Of a stretch of 64,000 nucleotides of DNA, positions 18,776-29,110 are shown piece after piece. Within the stretch, counting starts at the first letter, position 1. Every line of letters begins with the position of its first letter. The notes beneath the pieces are model-generated. The model was not told the origin of the DNA, made no database searches, and saw nothing but the letters and a program-made list of their open reading frames with translations. Source of the DNA: Serratia nevei (lineage in GTDB: Bacteria; Pseudomonadota; Gammaproteobacteria; Enterobacterales; Enterobacteriaceae); assembly GCF_024160145.1 (NCBI RefSeq), contig NZ_JAMYWQ010000002.1, positions 287,367 to 351,366 of the forward strand, written 5' to 3'. The translations under genes were made by a program, and so were the position numbers.

Positions 18776-18829
18776 CCCTAAGCATCAGGCTCAATCGGAC
18801 GATAGCCTGACCACTATTCGGAGAATAAT

Positions 18830-20053
18830 ATGGCCTTTTCTCAGGCAGTCAGCGGCTTGAACGCGGCAGCAACCAACCTGGACGTGATCGGTAACAACAT
18901 CGCCAACTCCGCGACTGCGGGCTTCAAATCCGGCAGCGTGTCCTTTGCCGACATGTTCGCCGGTTCGCAGGTGGGGCTGGGCGTCAAGGTGTCCGGCATC
19001 ACCCAAAACTTCAAGGGCGGCACCACCACCGGCACCAGCCGCGCGCTGGATATCGCCATCAACGGCAACGGCTTCTTCCGCATGCAGGATAAAGATGGCG
19101 GCATCTTCTATACCCGCAACGGCCAGTTCAAGCTGGACGAGAACCGCAACCTGACCAACATGCAGGGCCTGCAGCTGACCGGTTACCCGGCGGCCGGTTC
19201 TCCGCCGACCATCCAGCAGGGGGCCAACCCGGTGCCGCTGAGCATTCCTGAAGGCATGATGAACGCCAAGGCGTCCACCTCCGGTGAGATGGTAACCAAC
19301 CTGAAGTCCACCCATAAAGTGCCGGATAACAAGACCTTCGATCCGACCAAGCAGGACAGCTACAACTACGTCAATACCATTACCGCCTACGACTCGCTGG
19401 GCAACGCGCACAACATCAACGCCTACTTCGTCAAGACCGACGACAACAAATGGCAGGTCTACACCCAGGACGGCAGCGCAGCCCCGGTCGATGCCGGCAC
19501 CATGGAGTTCAGCACCAGCGGCAGCCTGGTCAAAACCACCAGCACCAACGGCACGCCGGGCGAGTTCAGCATGGTGATCCCGATGACCGCCAAAGACGGT
19601 GCCCCGGCGCAAAACTTTACCCTGAGCTTCGCCGGCAGCATGCAGCAGAACGTGGGCAGCGACTCGGTGAGCAAAGTGGCGCAGGACGGCTATGCCGCCG
19701 GTGAATACACCAACTTCCAGATCAAGGACGACGGCACCGTCGTGGGCATCTACTCCAACCAGCAGACCCAGGTGCTGGGCCAGATCGTCATGGCCAACTT
19801 CTCCAACCCGGAAGGGCTGGCGTCGCAAGGCGATAACGTTTGGCAAGAAACCGGTGCGTCCGGTCAGCCGCGTGTCGGTCTGTCGGGCGGCGGCGGCTTC
19901 GGTAAGCTGACCAGCGGCGCGCTGGAGTCTTCCAACGTCGATCTGAGCCAGGAGCTGGTGAACATGATCGTCGCGCAACGCAACTACCAGTCCAACGCCC
20001 AGACCATCAAGACGCAGGACTCCATCCTGCAGACGTTGGTTAGCCTGCGCTAA
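18830..20053 (+). CDS. flgE: Flagellar hook protein FlgE
   Basis: Major subunit of the hook, the universal joint between rod and filament. The 407 residues (E. coli 402) start MAFSQAVSGLNAAATNLDVI with the basal-body rod motif GNNIANSATAGFKSGSV. The surface-exposed middle domain is followed by the C-terminal motif SSNVDLSQELVNMIVAQRNY and QTIKTQDSILQTLVSLR. It is preceded by a 54-base gap and a GGAGAATAAT ribosome-binding site, typical of a strongly translated gene. Confidence 0.97.
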   Translation: MAFSQAVSGLNAAATNLDVIGNNIANSATAGFKSGSVSFADMFAGSQVGLGVKVSGITQNFKGGTTTGTSRALDIAINGNGFFRMQDKDGGIFYTRNGQFKLDENRNLTNMQGLQLTGYPAAGSPPTIQQGANPVPLSIPEGMMNAKASTSGEMVTNLKSTHKVPDNKTFDPTKQDSYNYVNTITAYDSLGNAHNINAYFVKTDDNKWQVYTQDGSAAPVDAGTMEFSTSGSLVKTTSTNGTPGEFSMVIPMTAKDGAPAQNFTLSFAGSMQQNVGSDSVSKVAQDGYAAGEYTNFQIKDDGTVVGIYSNQQTQVLGQIVMANFSNPEGLASQGDNVWQETGASGQPRVGLSGGGGFGKLTSGALESSNVDLSQELVNMIVAQRNYQSNAQTIKTQDSILQTLVSLR

Positions 20054-20065
20054 TAGGGCCGAGTT

Positions 20066-20821
20066 ATGGATCACGCGATTTATACCGCGATGGGCGCGGC
20101 GCGCCAGACGCTGGAGCAGCAGTCCATCACCGCCAACAACCTGGCCAACGCCTCGACGCCGGGCTTTCGCGCTCAGCTCGCCGCGTTGCGCGCGGTGCCG
20201 GTCGACGGGCCAAGCCTGGCGACGCGCACGTTGGTGACCGCGTCGACGCCGGGCGCCGACATGAGCCAGGGGGCGTTGAACTACACGGCGCGCCCGCTGG
20301 ACGTGGCACTGCAGCAGGACGGTTTCCTGGCGGTGAGCCTGCCGGGCGGCGGTGAAGCCTATACCCGTAACGGCAACATTCAGATCTCCTCCAGCGGGCA
20401 GTTGACGGTGCAGGGGATGCCGTTGATGGGCGACGGCGGCCCGATCGAGGTGCCGCCGTCGGCGGAGATCACCATCGCGGCCGACGGCACCATTTCGGCG
20501 CTGAACGCCGGCGATCCGCCGAACACCATCGCGCAGATCGGCCGGCTGAAGCTGGTGAAGGCCGATGCGCGCGAAGTGATGCGCGGTGACGACGGGCTGT
20601 TCCGCCTGACGCCGGAAACCCAACAGCAGCGCGGCAATCAGTTGCAAAACGATCCGCAGGTGCGGGTGATGCCGGGCGTGCTGGAAGGCAGCAACGTCAA
20701 GCCGATGGAGACCATGGTCGACATGATCGCCAACGCCCGCCGCTTTGAAATGCAAATGAAGGTCATCCACAGCGTGGATGAAAACGAACAGCGTGCCAAC
20801 TCACTGCTCTCAATGAGTTAA
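20066..20821 (+). CDS. flgF: Flagellar rod protein FlgF
   Basis: Proximal rod subunit of 251 residues, the same length as E. coli. It starts MDHAIYTAMGAARQTLEQQS with motif TANNLANASTPGFRAQL and ends with the rod motif EGSNVKPMETMVDMIANARR. It lies 12 bases after flgE and 18 before flgG. Confidence 0.97.
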   Translation: MDHAIYTAMGAARQTLEQQSITANNLANASTPGFRAQLAALRAVPVDGPSLATRTLVTASTPGADMSQGALNYTARPLDVALQQDGFLAVSLPGGGEAYTRNGNIQISSSGQLTVQGMPLMGDGGPIEVPPSAEITIAADGTISALNAGDPPNTIAQIGRLKLVKADAREVMRGDDGLFRLTPETQQQRGNQLQNDPQVRVMPGVLEGSNVKPMETMVDMIANARRFEMQMKVIHSVDENEQRANSLLSMS

Positions 20822-20836
20822 GCAGCAAGGAAATAA

Positions 20837-21622
<786 letters not shown>

Positions 21623-21687
21623 TCTGTCATTGACGGGCCCGGCTTGCCGCGCCCGTCATTCTCTTTCGTGAAACAAAGGCGATACCC

Positions 21688-22407
21688 GTGGTAACCACAT
21701 ATTCGATGGCAATCCTGCCGCGGCAGGGACAACGCTGGCTGGCGGGAATGGTGATGCTGACGCTGAGCGGCTGCGCCTATATCCCGCACAAACCGCTGGT
21801 GGACGGCGCGACCACGGCGCAGCCCGCGCCGGCCAGCGCGCCGATGCCGAACGGCTCGATCTTCCAGACGGTGCAGCCGATGAACTACGGCTATCAGCCG
21901 CTGTTCGAAGACCGCCGTCCGCGCAACGTCGGCGACACCCTGACCATCGTGCTGCAGGAAAACGTCAGCGCCAGCAAAAGCTCCTCCGCCAACGCCAGCC
22001 GCAACGGCGCCAGCAAGTTCGGCGTCGCCACCTCGCCGCGTTACCTCGACGGCCTGTTGGGCAATGCGCGCGCCGATATGGACATTTCCGGCGACAGCAC
22101 CTTCGGCGGCAAGGGCGGCGCCAACGCCAACAACACCTTCAACGGCACCATTACGGTGACGGTCAACCAGGTGCTGGCCAACGGCAACCTGCACGTGGTG
22201 GGGGAAAAACAGATCGCCATCAATCAGGGCACTGAATTCATTCGCTTCTCCGGCGTCGTCAATCCGCGCACCATCAGCGGCAACAACTCGGTCACCTCGA
22301 CGCAGGTGGCGGACGCGCGCATCGAATACGTCGGCAATGGCTATATCAACGAAGCGCAGACCATGGGTTGGCTGCAGCGCTTCTTCTTAAATGTTTCACC
22401 GTTCTAA
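21688..22407 (+). CDS. flgH: L-ring lipoprotein FlgH
   Basis: Outer-membrane lipoprotein that forms the L ring, the bushing for the rod. It has 239 residues from GTG 21688, chosen because AAGG lies upstream at good spacing; an in-frame ATG at 21706 has no Shine-Dalgarno. The lipobox is [11 protein letters not shown] with the lipidated Cys. Conserved blocks include [40 protein letters not shown] and [13 protein letters not shown]. flgI starts 10 bases later. Confidence 0.96.
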   Translation: MVTTYSMAILPRQGQRWLAGMVMLTLSGCAYIPHKPLVDGATTAQPAPASAPMPNGSIFQTVQPMNYGYQPLFEDRRPRNVGDTLTIVLQENVSASKSSSANASRNGASKFGVATSPRYLDGLLGNARADMDISGDSTFGGKGGANANNTFNGTITVTVNQVLANGNLHVVGEKQIAINQGTEFIRFSGVVNPRTISGNNSVTSTQVADARIEYVGNGYINEAQTMGWLQRFFLNVSPF

Positions 22408-22417
22408 GGATTGACTG

Positions 22418-23518
22418 ATGCTGAAAAAATGGTTTATCGCGCTGTGCGTCGGGCTGGTGTGCTTGCCGGCGGCGGCGGAGCGCATCCGCGATCTGGTGAC
22501 GGTGCAGGGCGTGCGAGACAACGCCCTGATCGGCTACGGCCTGGTGGTGGGGCTGGACGGCTCCGGCGACCAGACCATGCAGACGCCGTTCACCACCCAA
22601 AGCCTGAGCAACATGCTGTCGCAGCTGGGCATCACCGTACCGCCGGGCACCAACATGCAGCTGAAAAACGTGGCGGCGGTGATGGTGACCGCCAAACTGC
22701 CGCCGTTCTCACGCGCCGGGCAGAACATCGACGTGGTGGTTTCCTCGATGGGCAACGCCAAGAGCCTGCGTGGCGGCACCCTGCTGATGACGCCGCTGAA
22801 AGGCGTGGATAACCAGGTTTATGCGCTGGCGCAGGGCAACGTGCTGGTGGGCGGCGCAGGCGCGGCGGCCGGCGGCAGCAGCGTGCAGGTCAACCAGCTG
22901 GCGGGCGGGCGCATCAGCAACGGCGCCACCATCGAACGCGAGCTGCCGACCACCTTCGGCAGCGGCGGCGTGCTCAACCTGCAGCTGAACGACGAAGATT
23001 TCACGCTGGCACAGCAGATCAGCGACGCCATCAACCGCCAACGCGGCGGCGGCACCGCGACGCCGCTCGACGCCCGTACCATCCAGGTGCTGGTGCCGCA
23101 GGGCAACAGTTCTCAGGTGCGCTTCCTGGCGGAAATTCAAAACATTACCGTCAACGTCGGGGCGATGGACGCCAAAGTGATCATCAACTCGCGCACCGGT
23201 TCGGTGGTGATGAACCGCGACGTGATCCTCGATTCCTGCGCCGTCGCCCAGGGCAACCTGTCGGTGGTGGTCGATCGGCAAAATACCGTCAGCCAGCCGA
23301 CGACGCCGTTCGGCGGCGGCCAGACGGTAGTGACGCCAAACACCCAGATCTCGATGCAGCAGCAGGGTGGGTCGTTGCAGAAGGTGAACGCCAGCGCCAA
23401 CCTGAACAACGTGATCCGCGCGCTGAACGCGCTGGGCGCCACGCCGATCGATTTGATGTCGATCCTGCAGGCGATGCAGAGCGCCGGCTGCCTGCGCGCC
23501 AAGCTGGAAATCATCTGA
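22418..23518 (+). CDS. flgI: P-ring protein FlgI
   Basis: Periplasmic P-ring subunit assembled around the rod with help from FlgA. The 366 residues (E. coli 365) carry a Sec signal peptide ([20 protein letters not shown], cut before ERIRDLV). Family blocks such as [20 protein letters not shown] and [20 protein letters not shown] are intact. The TGA overlaps the flgJ ATG by one base. Confidence 0.97.
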   Translation: MLKKWFIALCVGLVCLPAAAERIRDLVTVQGVRDNALIGYGLVVGLDGSGDQTMQTPFTTQSLSNMLSQLGITVPPGTNMQLKNVAAVMVTAKLPPFSRAGQNIDVVVSSMGNAKSLRGGTLLMTPLKGVDNQVYALAQGNVLVGGAGAAAGGSSVQVNQLAGGRISNGATIERELPTTFGSGGVLNLQLNDEDFTLAQQISDAINRQRGGGTATPLDARTIQVLVPQGNSSQVRFLAEIQNITVNVGAMDAKVIINSRTGSVVMNRDVILDSCAVAQGNLSVVVDRQNTVSQPTTPFGGGQTVVTPNTQISMQQQGGSLQKVNASANLNNVIRALNALGATPIDLMSILQAMQSAGCLRAKLEII

Positions 23519-24462
23519 TGGCCGGCGATCTGATGGCGATGTCGGGCGCGGCCTACGACGCCCAGGCGCTGAACGGCCTGAAGCGCGACGCGGCGGCCGA
23601 CCCGCAGGGCAACCTCAAGCAGGTGGCGCAGCAGGTGGAAGGCATGTTCGTGCAGATGATGCTGAAAAGCATGCGTTCTGCCTTGCCGCAGGACGGGGTG
23701 TTGAGCAGCGATCAAACGCGGCTCTATACCTCGATGTACGACCAGCAAATCGCCCAGCAGATGTCGCAAAAAGGGCTGGGGCTGGCCGACATGATGGTCA
23801 AGCAGATGAGCAACGCCAATACGGTGCCGAGCGAAACGGCGGGTCTGTCGCCGATGGCGCTGGACAACGAGGTGCTGCAAACGCTGCCGAACCAGGCGCT
23901 GGAGCAGATGGTGCGCCGCGCGATGCCGAAGGCGCCGCCGGCCACGGCGCCGCTGTCGCTCAATAACGGCAACTTCGTCGCCCGCCTGTCGATCCCGGCG
24001 AAGGTCGCCAGCCAGCAGAGCGGCATTCCGCATCAGCTGATCGTCGCGCAGGCGGCGCTGGAGTCCGGCTGGGGGCAGCGCGAGATCCCGACCTCGGATG
24101 GCACGCCGAGCTACAACCTGTTCGGCATCAAGGCCGGCGGCAGCTGGAGCGGGCCGGTGACGGAAATCACCACCACCGAGTTCGAACAGGGTGCGGCGAA
24201 GAAGGTAAAGGCGAAGTTCCGCGTCTACGGTTCGTATGTCGAAGCGATCGCCGATTACGTCAAGCTGCTGACCAACAACCCGCGCTACGCCGACGTGGCC
24301 GCTGCGCGCAGCCCGGAGCAGGCGGCGCATGCGTTGCAACGCGCCGGCTACGCCACCGACCCGCAGTACGCCAGCAAACTGGTCAGCGTGATTCAGCAAA
24401 TGAAGAACGCAGGGGAACAGGCGGTCAAGGCCTACACCCACGATCTGAAAGATTTGTTTTAA
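23518..24462 (+). CDS. flgJ: Rod-capping peptidoglycan hydrolase FlgJ
   Basis: Bifunctional: the N-terminal half (residues 1-~150) caps rod assembly and the C-terminal half digests peptidoglycan so the rod can pass. The 314 residues (E. coli 313) include an N-terminal motif VEGMFVQMMLKSMRSALPQD. The C-terminal glucosaminidase domain has the catalytic Glu (AQAALESGWGQREI) and SYNLFGIKAGGSW. It is last in the flgB operon and followed by a strong terminator. Confidence 0.97.
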   Translation: MAGDLMAMSGAAYDAQALNGLKRDAAADPQGNLKQVAQQVEGMFVQMMLKSMRSALPQDGVLSSDQTRLYTSMYDQQIAQQMSQKGLGLADMMVKQMSNANTVPSETAGLSPMALDNEVLQTLPNQALEQMVRRAMPKAPPATAPLSLNNGNFVARLSIPAKVASQQSGIPHQLIVAQAALESGWGQREIPTSDGTPSYNLFGIKAGGSWSGPVTEITTTEFEQGAAKKVKAKFRVYGSYVEAIADYVKLLTNNPRYADVAAARSPEQAAHALQRAGYATDPQYASKLVSVIQQMKNAGEQAVKAYTHDLKDLF

Positions 24463-24467
24463 CCCTC

Positions 24468-24495
24468 GGGCGCAGCGTATTGCGCCCATTTTTTT
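24468..24495 (+). terminator. Rho-independent terminator of flgB-J
   Basis: GGGCGCA (24468-24474), loop GCGTAT, TGCGCCC (24481-24487), then ATTTTTTT. It sits 5 bases after the flgJ stop and just upstream of the flgK promoter, so flgKL is a separate transcription unit. Confidence 0.9.
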
Positions 24496-24497
24496 CC

Positions 24498-24524
24498 TCA
24501 AGTTCTTCTCATTTTTGCCGATAA
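24498..24524 (+). promoter_or_regulatory. Sigma-28 promoter of flgKL
   Basis: TCAA (24498-24501), 15 bases, GCCGATAA (24517-24524): the -10 is perfect and the -35 has one mismatch to TAAA. It lies 80 bases upstream of flgK. Confidence 0.82.
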
Positions 24525-24604
24525 CCGAGACAGGCTGAGCGAACAGGCTCAGCAGCTCAATTAGAACCCTGTGGGCCACCGGCGCCGCAGCATAAGGAAT
24601 TCCG

Positions 24605-26254
24605 ATGTCCAATAGCTTAATCAATACCGCGATGAGCGGGCTGAATGCGGCTCAGGTGGCGCTCAGTACCGTCAGCAACAACATCTCCAACTACAACGTG
24701 GCGGGCTACAACCGCCAGACCGCGATCCTGGCGCAGAACGGCGGCATGGCCACCATGAATGGCTTCATCGGCAACGGCGTGACCGTCACCAGCGTCAACC
24801 GCGAGTACAACCAGTTCATCACCAACCAGCTGCGCGGCGCACAAAGCGCGTTTGGCGCGCAAAATGCCTATTACGAGAAGATTTCTCAGATAGACAACCT
24901 GTTGGCGAGCAAAACCAACCCGCTGTCGACCAACATGCAGGATTTCTTCACCAACCTGCAGAACCTGGTGAGCAACGCCGGTGACGATGCCGCGCGCCAG
25001 ACGGTGCTGGGCAAGGCCAACGGCCTGGTGAACCAGTTCAACAATACCGACAAATTCCTGCGCGACATGGATAACGGCGTCAACCAGCAAATCAGCGATA
25101 CGGCGCAGCAGATCAACAGCTACAGCCAACAGATCGCCAAGCTGAACGACGAGATCACCCGTCTGCGCGGCAGCGCCGGCGGCGAACCGAATGCGTTGCT
25201 GGATCAGCGCGATCAGCTGGTCACCGAGCTGAACCAGCTGGTGGGCGTACAGGTCACGCAGCAGGACGGCGACGCCTACACCGTCTCCTTCGCCAACGGT
25301 TTGACCCTGGTGCAGGGCAGCAACACCTATCAGGTGGAAGCGATGCCTTCCAGCAGCGATCCTTCCCGTCTGACCATCGGTTATAACCGCGGCAACGGCG
25401 CCAGCGAAGTACCGGAAGGCCAGATCACCAGCGGCAGCCTGAGCGGCGTGCTGAAATTCCGCAGCGAAACGCTGGACGGCGTGCGCAATCAGCTGGGCCA
25501 GTTGGCGCTGGCGATGGCGGACAGCTTCAACCAGCAACATCGCGCCGGTTTCGACCTGAACGGCGACGCGGGTGGTGACTTCTTCAGCTTCAGCGGCGGC
25601 CGGGTGGTGGATAACACCCGCAACACCGGCGACGCTTCGTTGTCGGTTGCTTACACCGATACCGGCAAGGTGAAGGCCAACGATTATCGCGTTGAGTTCG
25701 ATGGCAGCAACTGGCAGGTCAGCCGCCTGCCGGACAACGTGAAAGTCAACGCCACGCCGGGCACCAGCGCGGACGGCAAACCGACGCTGAACTTCGACGG
25801 GTTGGAAGTGAGCATCGACGGCAATGCGCAGGCCAAAGACAGCTTCACCGTGAAGCCGGTCAGCGACGTGGCGGGCAACCTGAAAGTGGCCATCACCGAT
25901 TCGTCCAAGATCGCTGCCGCCGGTAAAGACGACAGCGGCCGCGGCGATAACGAAAACGCCAAGAAGCTGCTGGATCTGCAGACCAAAAACCTGGTGGACG
26001 GCAAGGCGACCCTGAGCGGCGCTTACGCCGGCATCGTCAGCGGCGTCGGTAACCAGACCGCTGCCGCCAAGGCCATTGCCACCTCGCAAGCCAAGATCGT
26101 GACGCAGCTGGGCGAGCAACAGCAGTCGATGTCCGGCGTCAACCTCGACGAAGAGTACGGTGAGCTGCTGCGTTTCCAGCAGTACTACATGGCCAACGCG
26201 CAGGTGATTCAGACCGCCAGCTCGCTGTTCGACGCGCTGCTGAATATTCGTTGA
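24605..26254 (+). CDS. flgK: Hook-filament junction protein FlgK (HAP1)
   Basis: First junction zone between hook and filament, exported with FlgN. The 549 residues (E. coli 547) start MSNSLINTAMSGLNAAQVAL, with motif VSNNISNYNVAGYNRQTAIL, and end with the flagellin-like helix QQYYMANAQVIQTASSLFDA plus LLNIR. The middle region (residues ~340-470) is the variable surface domain. GAATTC-like AAGGAATTCC precedes the ATG. Confidence 0.97.
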   Translation: MSNSLINTAMSGLNAAQVALSTVSNNISNYNVAGYNRQTAILAQNGGMATMNGFIGNGVTVTSVNREYNQFITNQLRGAQSAFGAQNAYYEKISQIDNLLASKTNPLSTNMQDFFTNLQNLVSNAGDDAARQTVLGKANGLVNQFNNTDKFLRDMDNGVNQQISDTAQQINSYSQQIAKLNDEITRLRGSAGGEPNALLDQRDQLVTELNQLVGVQVTQQDGDAYTVSFANGLTLVQGSNTYQVEAMPSSSDPSRLTIGYNRGNGASEVPEGQITSGSLSGVLKFRSETLDGVRNQLGQLALAMADSFNQQHRAGFDLNGDAGGDFFSFSGGRVVDNTRNTGDASLSVAYTDTGKVKANDYRVEFDGSNWQVSRLPDNVKVNATPGTSADGKPTLNFDGLEVSIDGNAQAKDSFTVKPVSDVAGNLKVAITDSSKIAAAGKDDSGRGDNENAKKLLDLQTKNLVDGKATLSGAYAGIVSGVGNQTAAAKAIATSQAKIVTQLGEQQQSMSGVNLDEEYGELLRFQQYYMANAQVIQTASSLFDALLNIR

Positions 26255-26313
26255 TTTCATTGTTAACCGGCGCCGACAGCGGTGCCGGTCGCTCAGAGTA
26301 AGGAACCCACAGC

Positions 26314-27273
26314 ATGCGTATGAGCACCAGCATGATGTACCAACAGAACATGAACGGCATCACGGGCAACCAGTCGCTGTTCATGAAGGCCGCCGAGCAG
26401 CTTGCGACCGGCAAGCGGGTGATCAACCCGTCCGACGATCCGCTGGCGGCGTCGCGCGCGGTGATGTTGTCGCAGTCGCAGGCGGAAAACAACCAGTACA
26501 CGCTGGCGCGTACCTTTGCCCGCCAAAATGTGTCGATGGAAGAGACGGTTCTCGCCGGCGCGACCACCACCATTTCGGACATGAAGGCGCTGATCGTCAG
26601 TGCCGGCAGCACCGAAAGCGACAACGACCGCCAGTCGCTGGCGACTCAGTTGCAGGGGCTGAAAGATCAGCTGTTGAACCAGGCCAACAGCACCGATGGC
26701 AACGGCCGCTATATGTTCGGCGGGTATGTGAACGACAAGGCGCCGTTCGTCGATAACGGCGGCACCGTCAGCTACCAGGGCGGCGACAAAGCGGTACAGC
26801 AGAAGGTGGACGCCAACCGCACCATGACCATCGGCCATACCGGCAATGCGGTGTTCATGTCGTTGACCAGCAATCCGAAGCCCGAGCCGGACGGCAGTGC
26901 GCCGGTCAGCAACGTGTTCGAGAGCATCGATATCGCGCTGAACGCGCTGAAAACGCCGTTGCAGGGTGCCGACGAGGCCACCAAGCAGCAGGTGAACGAC
27001 GCGCTGGCGAAAGCCAACCGCGGTCTGGACAACTCCTACAACAACGTGCTGAGCGTGCGTGCCGAGCTGGGCAGCCAGCTGCAAGAGATGGATCAGCTGG
27101 ACAGCATCGGTAAAGAGCGCGACATGACCAACCAGATCCAGATGAGCGCGTTGACGGATGCCGACCTGGCCGAGTCTATCTCGTCTTACTTTATGCAGCA
27201 GACGGCGCTGCAGGCGTCGTATAAAACCTTCAGCGATATGCAGGGCATGTCGTTGTTCCAGATGAATCGTTAA
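26314..27273 (+). CDS. flgL: Hook-filament junction protein FlgL (HAP3)
   Basis: Second junction zone protein, beneath the filament. The 319 residues (E. coli 317) have an N-terminal flagellin-type helix (MRMSTSMMYQQNMNGITGNQ, ATGKRVINPSDDPLAASRAV) and a C-terminal helix (SYFMQQTALQASYKTFSDMQ, ending GMSLFQMNR). It begins 59 bases after flgK and shares the sigma-28 promoter upstream of it. Confidence 0.97.
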   Translation: MRMSTSMMYQQNMNGITGNQSLFMKAAEQLATGKRVINPSDDPLAASRAVMLSQSQAENNQYTLARTFARQNVSMEETVLAGATTTISDMKALIVSAGSTESDNDRQSLATQLQGLKDQLLNQANSTDGNGRYMFGGYVNDKAPFVDNGGTVSYQGGDKAVQQKVDANRTMTIGHTGNAVFMSLTSNPKPEPDGSAPVSNVFESIDIALNALKTPLQGADEATKQQVNDALAKANRGLDNSYNNVLSVRAELGSQLQEMDQLDSIGKERDMTNQIQMSALTDADLAESISSYFMQQTALQASYKTFSDMQGMSLFQMNR

Positions 27274-27282
27274 GAGCAAGAT

Positions 27283-27313
27283 CCCGTTGCCCGATCGCGA
27301 CGGGTTTCCCTTT
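27283..27313 (+). terminator. Terminator of flgKL
   Basis: CCCGTTG and CGACGGG form a 7-bp stem (one G-U pair) with an 8-base loop, followed by TTTCCCTTT, 10 bases after the flgL stop. Confidence 0.6.
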
Positions 27314-27381
27314 GGTGCGCTTAGAAAACGTCCCCTCCGCTCGCGGGGGGGAAGGCTTCTTGAAACCGGGCGCACTCGTTT

Positions 27382-27430
27382 GGCGCGTCACTCGTTCTCC
27401 CACTACTGACCGAGCGGCGCGCCTTTTTTT
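27382..27430 (+). terminator. Second terminator-like structure with T7 tract
   Basis: GGCGCG (27382-27387) pairs with CGCGCC (27418-27423) around a loop that itself can pair ACTCG with CGAG, followed by seven T. No gene lies between this and the flgL terminator at 27283. It could back up flgL termination or end a short untranslated RNA from 27300-27430. Confidence 0.45.
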
Positions 27431-27544
27431 CATCAAGAAAGAAATAATAAGATTGTCACCCGTATTTAATGCGCAACGGCATAATTGAATTACCGGTGGG
27501 AAAATCGTGAGGGGATATTATTTCCCTGATGATAAATGGCGATG

Positions 27545-27679
27545 TTATTTCTTTTTCTTCACCACTTTCCATTTTCCCCCATCGCTGGTCTCGGTGAAGG
27601 AAACTCTAAACTTGTTGCTTTTCCAGTGGGTCAAACCGAATAATCGGCGTGCCTTGCGGTTGCTTTTCGCTTTAATCAT
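27545..27679 (-). CDS. Sra-like small basic ribosome-associated protein
   Basis: A 44-residue, very basic protein starting MIKAKSNRKARRLFGLTHWK and ending in four lysines. AGGAG lies 8 bases before the ATG, an excellent ribosome-binding site. The N-terminal pattern KSNRxARxxxGLxHxxSN matches, from memory, E. coli Sra (stationary-phase-induced ribosome-associated protein, formerly RpsV, 45 residues); the C-terminal half differs. If so, it binds the 30S subunit in stationary phase. It stands alone between flgL and fliR. Too short for many gene finders. The family link is by eye only. Confidence 0.6.
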   Translation of the reverse strand: MIKAKSNRKARRLFGLTHWKSNKFRVSFTETSDGGKWKVVKKKK

Positions 27680-28031
27680 GATCTCGCTCCTGTGGTTAGC
27701 AAAGGTCGATGCTGCGCCCTGCAGCCGGCAGGCTGCCGGACGCATTTATTCAGGGTGTAAGTTATCTGTCGCGCATTTAACTCTGCGCGACTGCGTTATT
27801 TTTTATTTTCGCTGAGGAGTAAGCGTTTTTATCGCCGCCGATGGCTAATGGGGAGGCGATGTTTTCTTGTTACCGTGTCTATTCTAGGTCGGGGTTTTAT
27901 TTATTCAAGCCGCCGGAGACATTTGAACCTTAATCCGGATAAAAGGCGTTTCTCAGGCTTTTGTCCCAATAAAACGGTTTTATTGCCATTTTGTCTCAGG
28001 CAAAAGGGGGAGAAGGAAGGAGGAGGCGGAT
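27680..28031. other. Intergenic region between the Sra-like gene and fliR
   Basis: No convincing gene. It should hold the minus-strand promoter of the Sra-like gene and the 3' end of the fliF-R transcript. A palindrome (CAATAAAAC, G, GTTTTATTG; 27967-27985) is flanked by repeated TTTTGTC and TCAGGC words (27954-28012). A GC-rich palindrome (CCGGCAG-CTGCCGG type) lies around 27724-27739. Confidence 0.5.
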
Positions 28032-28814
28032 TCAGAAGGTCATGCCGCCGATCACCGCCGCCAGACGATCGAATATCTCACCGAACAGATGCTCGCAGAA
28101 TGGCGCCAGCATCGGCATCATCATGCCCAGCGTCATGATGCCGAAGGTCATGGTGACCGGGAAGCCGATCACGAACACCGACAGCTGCGGCGTCATGCGG
28201 TTGAGCAAGCCGAGCGCCATGTTCAGCGTCAATAGCAGGCAGATCAGCGGCAGCGCCAGCATCATGCCGTTGATGAAGATCAGCGAGCCGACCTGGGTCA
28301 ATACCAGGAAACCGTTGCCGTTCAGCGGCTGCGTTTGGATAGGCAGGGTGTGGAAACTGTCCGCCAGCAGCGAAATCAGCCACAGATGGCCGTTGAAGCT
28401 AAGGAACAGCAGCATCGCCAGCAGGTTGAGCAGGCGCGCCAGCACCGGCATGTTCGGGCCGCCGCTGGGATCGAAGAAGGTAGCGAACGACAGGCCCATC
28501 TGCATGCCGATCACTTCGCCCGCCAGGCGCACCGCCGCGAAGGCGAACTGCATGGTCAGGCCCAGGGCCACGCCGATCAGAATCTGTTGAATCGCCAGCC
28601 ACAGGCCGGCGGCGGAGAAGATCGGGATATTGCTGGCGGGCAGCGTCGGTGCGATCAGGATAACGATCAGCCCGCCAAGGCCGACTTTGACCTTCTTGCT
28701 GATTTGCTTTTCGCTGAATATCGGTGCGGTGCTGATCAGCGCCAGAATGCGCAGCAGCGGCCAAAAATAGTGGCTGAGCCAGACGGTGAGCTGGGCGCTG
28801 TCAAAGGTGAGCAC
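28032..28814 (-). CDS. fliR: Flagellar export component FliR
   Basis: Integral membrane subunit of the FliPQR export gate core. The 260 residues (E. coli 261) start [20 protein letters not shown], with about six hydrophobic segments and the conserved loop [20 protein letters not shown]. It is the last gene of the long minus-strand fliFGHIJKLMNOPQR run, 2 bases after fliQ. Confidence 0.96.
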   Translation of the reverse strand: MLTFDSAQLTVWLSHYFWPLLRILALISTAPIFSEKQISKKVKVGLGGLIVILIAPTLPASNIPIFSAAGLWLAIQQILIGVALGLTMQFAFAAVRLAGEVIGMQMGLSFATFFDPSGGPNMPVLARLLNLLAMLLFLSFNGHLWLISLLADSFHTLPIQTQPLNGNGFLVLTQVGSLIFINGMMLALPLICLLLTLNMALGLLNRMTPQLSVFVIGFPVTMTFGIMTLGMMMPMLAPFCEHLFGEIFDRLAAVIGGMTF

Positions 28815-28816
28815 GG

Positions 28817-29086
28817 TCAGCCGATCAGGGTAGGCAGGTTGCTGAACAGGGTGCGCATGTAGTCCAGCAACAGGTTCAGCATCCAGGGACCGGCGATGAT
28901 GATGGTGGCCACCACCGCCAGAATTTTTGGAATGAACGACAGCGTCATTTCGTTGATCTGGGTGGCGGCCTGCAACAGGCTGACCACCAGGCCGCTGATC
29001 AGCGCCGCCAGCAGCAGCGGGGCGGCCAGCGCCAGCGCCACTTTCATCGCTTCGGTGCCTAACGCCATAACCGATTCGGGTGTCAT
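28817..29086 (-). CDS. fliQ: Flagellar export component FliQ
   Basis: Small membrane protein of the FliP5-FliQ4-FliR1 export gate. The 89 residues equal E. coli; two hydrophobic helices ([40 protein letters not shown]) flank the conserved loop [17 protein letters not shown]. It lies between fliP (24-base gap) and fliR (2-base gap). Confidence 0.96.
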   Translation of the reverse strand: MTPESVMALGTEAMKVALALAAPLLLAALISGLVVSLLQAATQINEMTLSFIPKILAVVATIIIAGPWMLNLLLDYMRTLFSNLPTLIG

Positions 29087-29110
29087 CTCGCTTTCTTCTC
29101 CGGGCAGGGG

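Noticed and set aside
18791..20770. Long minus-strand open frame opposite flgE and flgF
   Set aside because: Shadow frame in GC-rich DNA; composition is His/Val/Gly/Arg repetitive and the sense genes are unambiguous.
27230..27436. 68-codon minus-strand ORF over the flgL end
   Set aside because: Overlaps the flgL 3' end and two terminators; no ribosome-binding site. The sequence is better explained as terminator or repeat.
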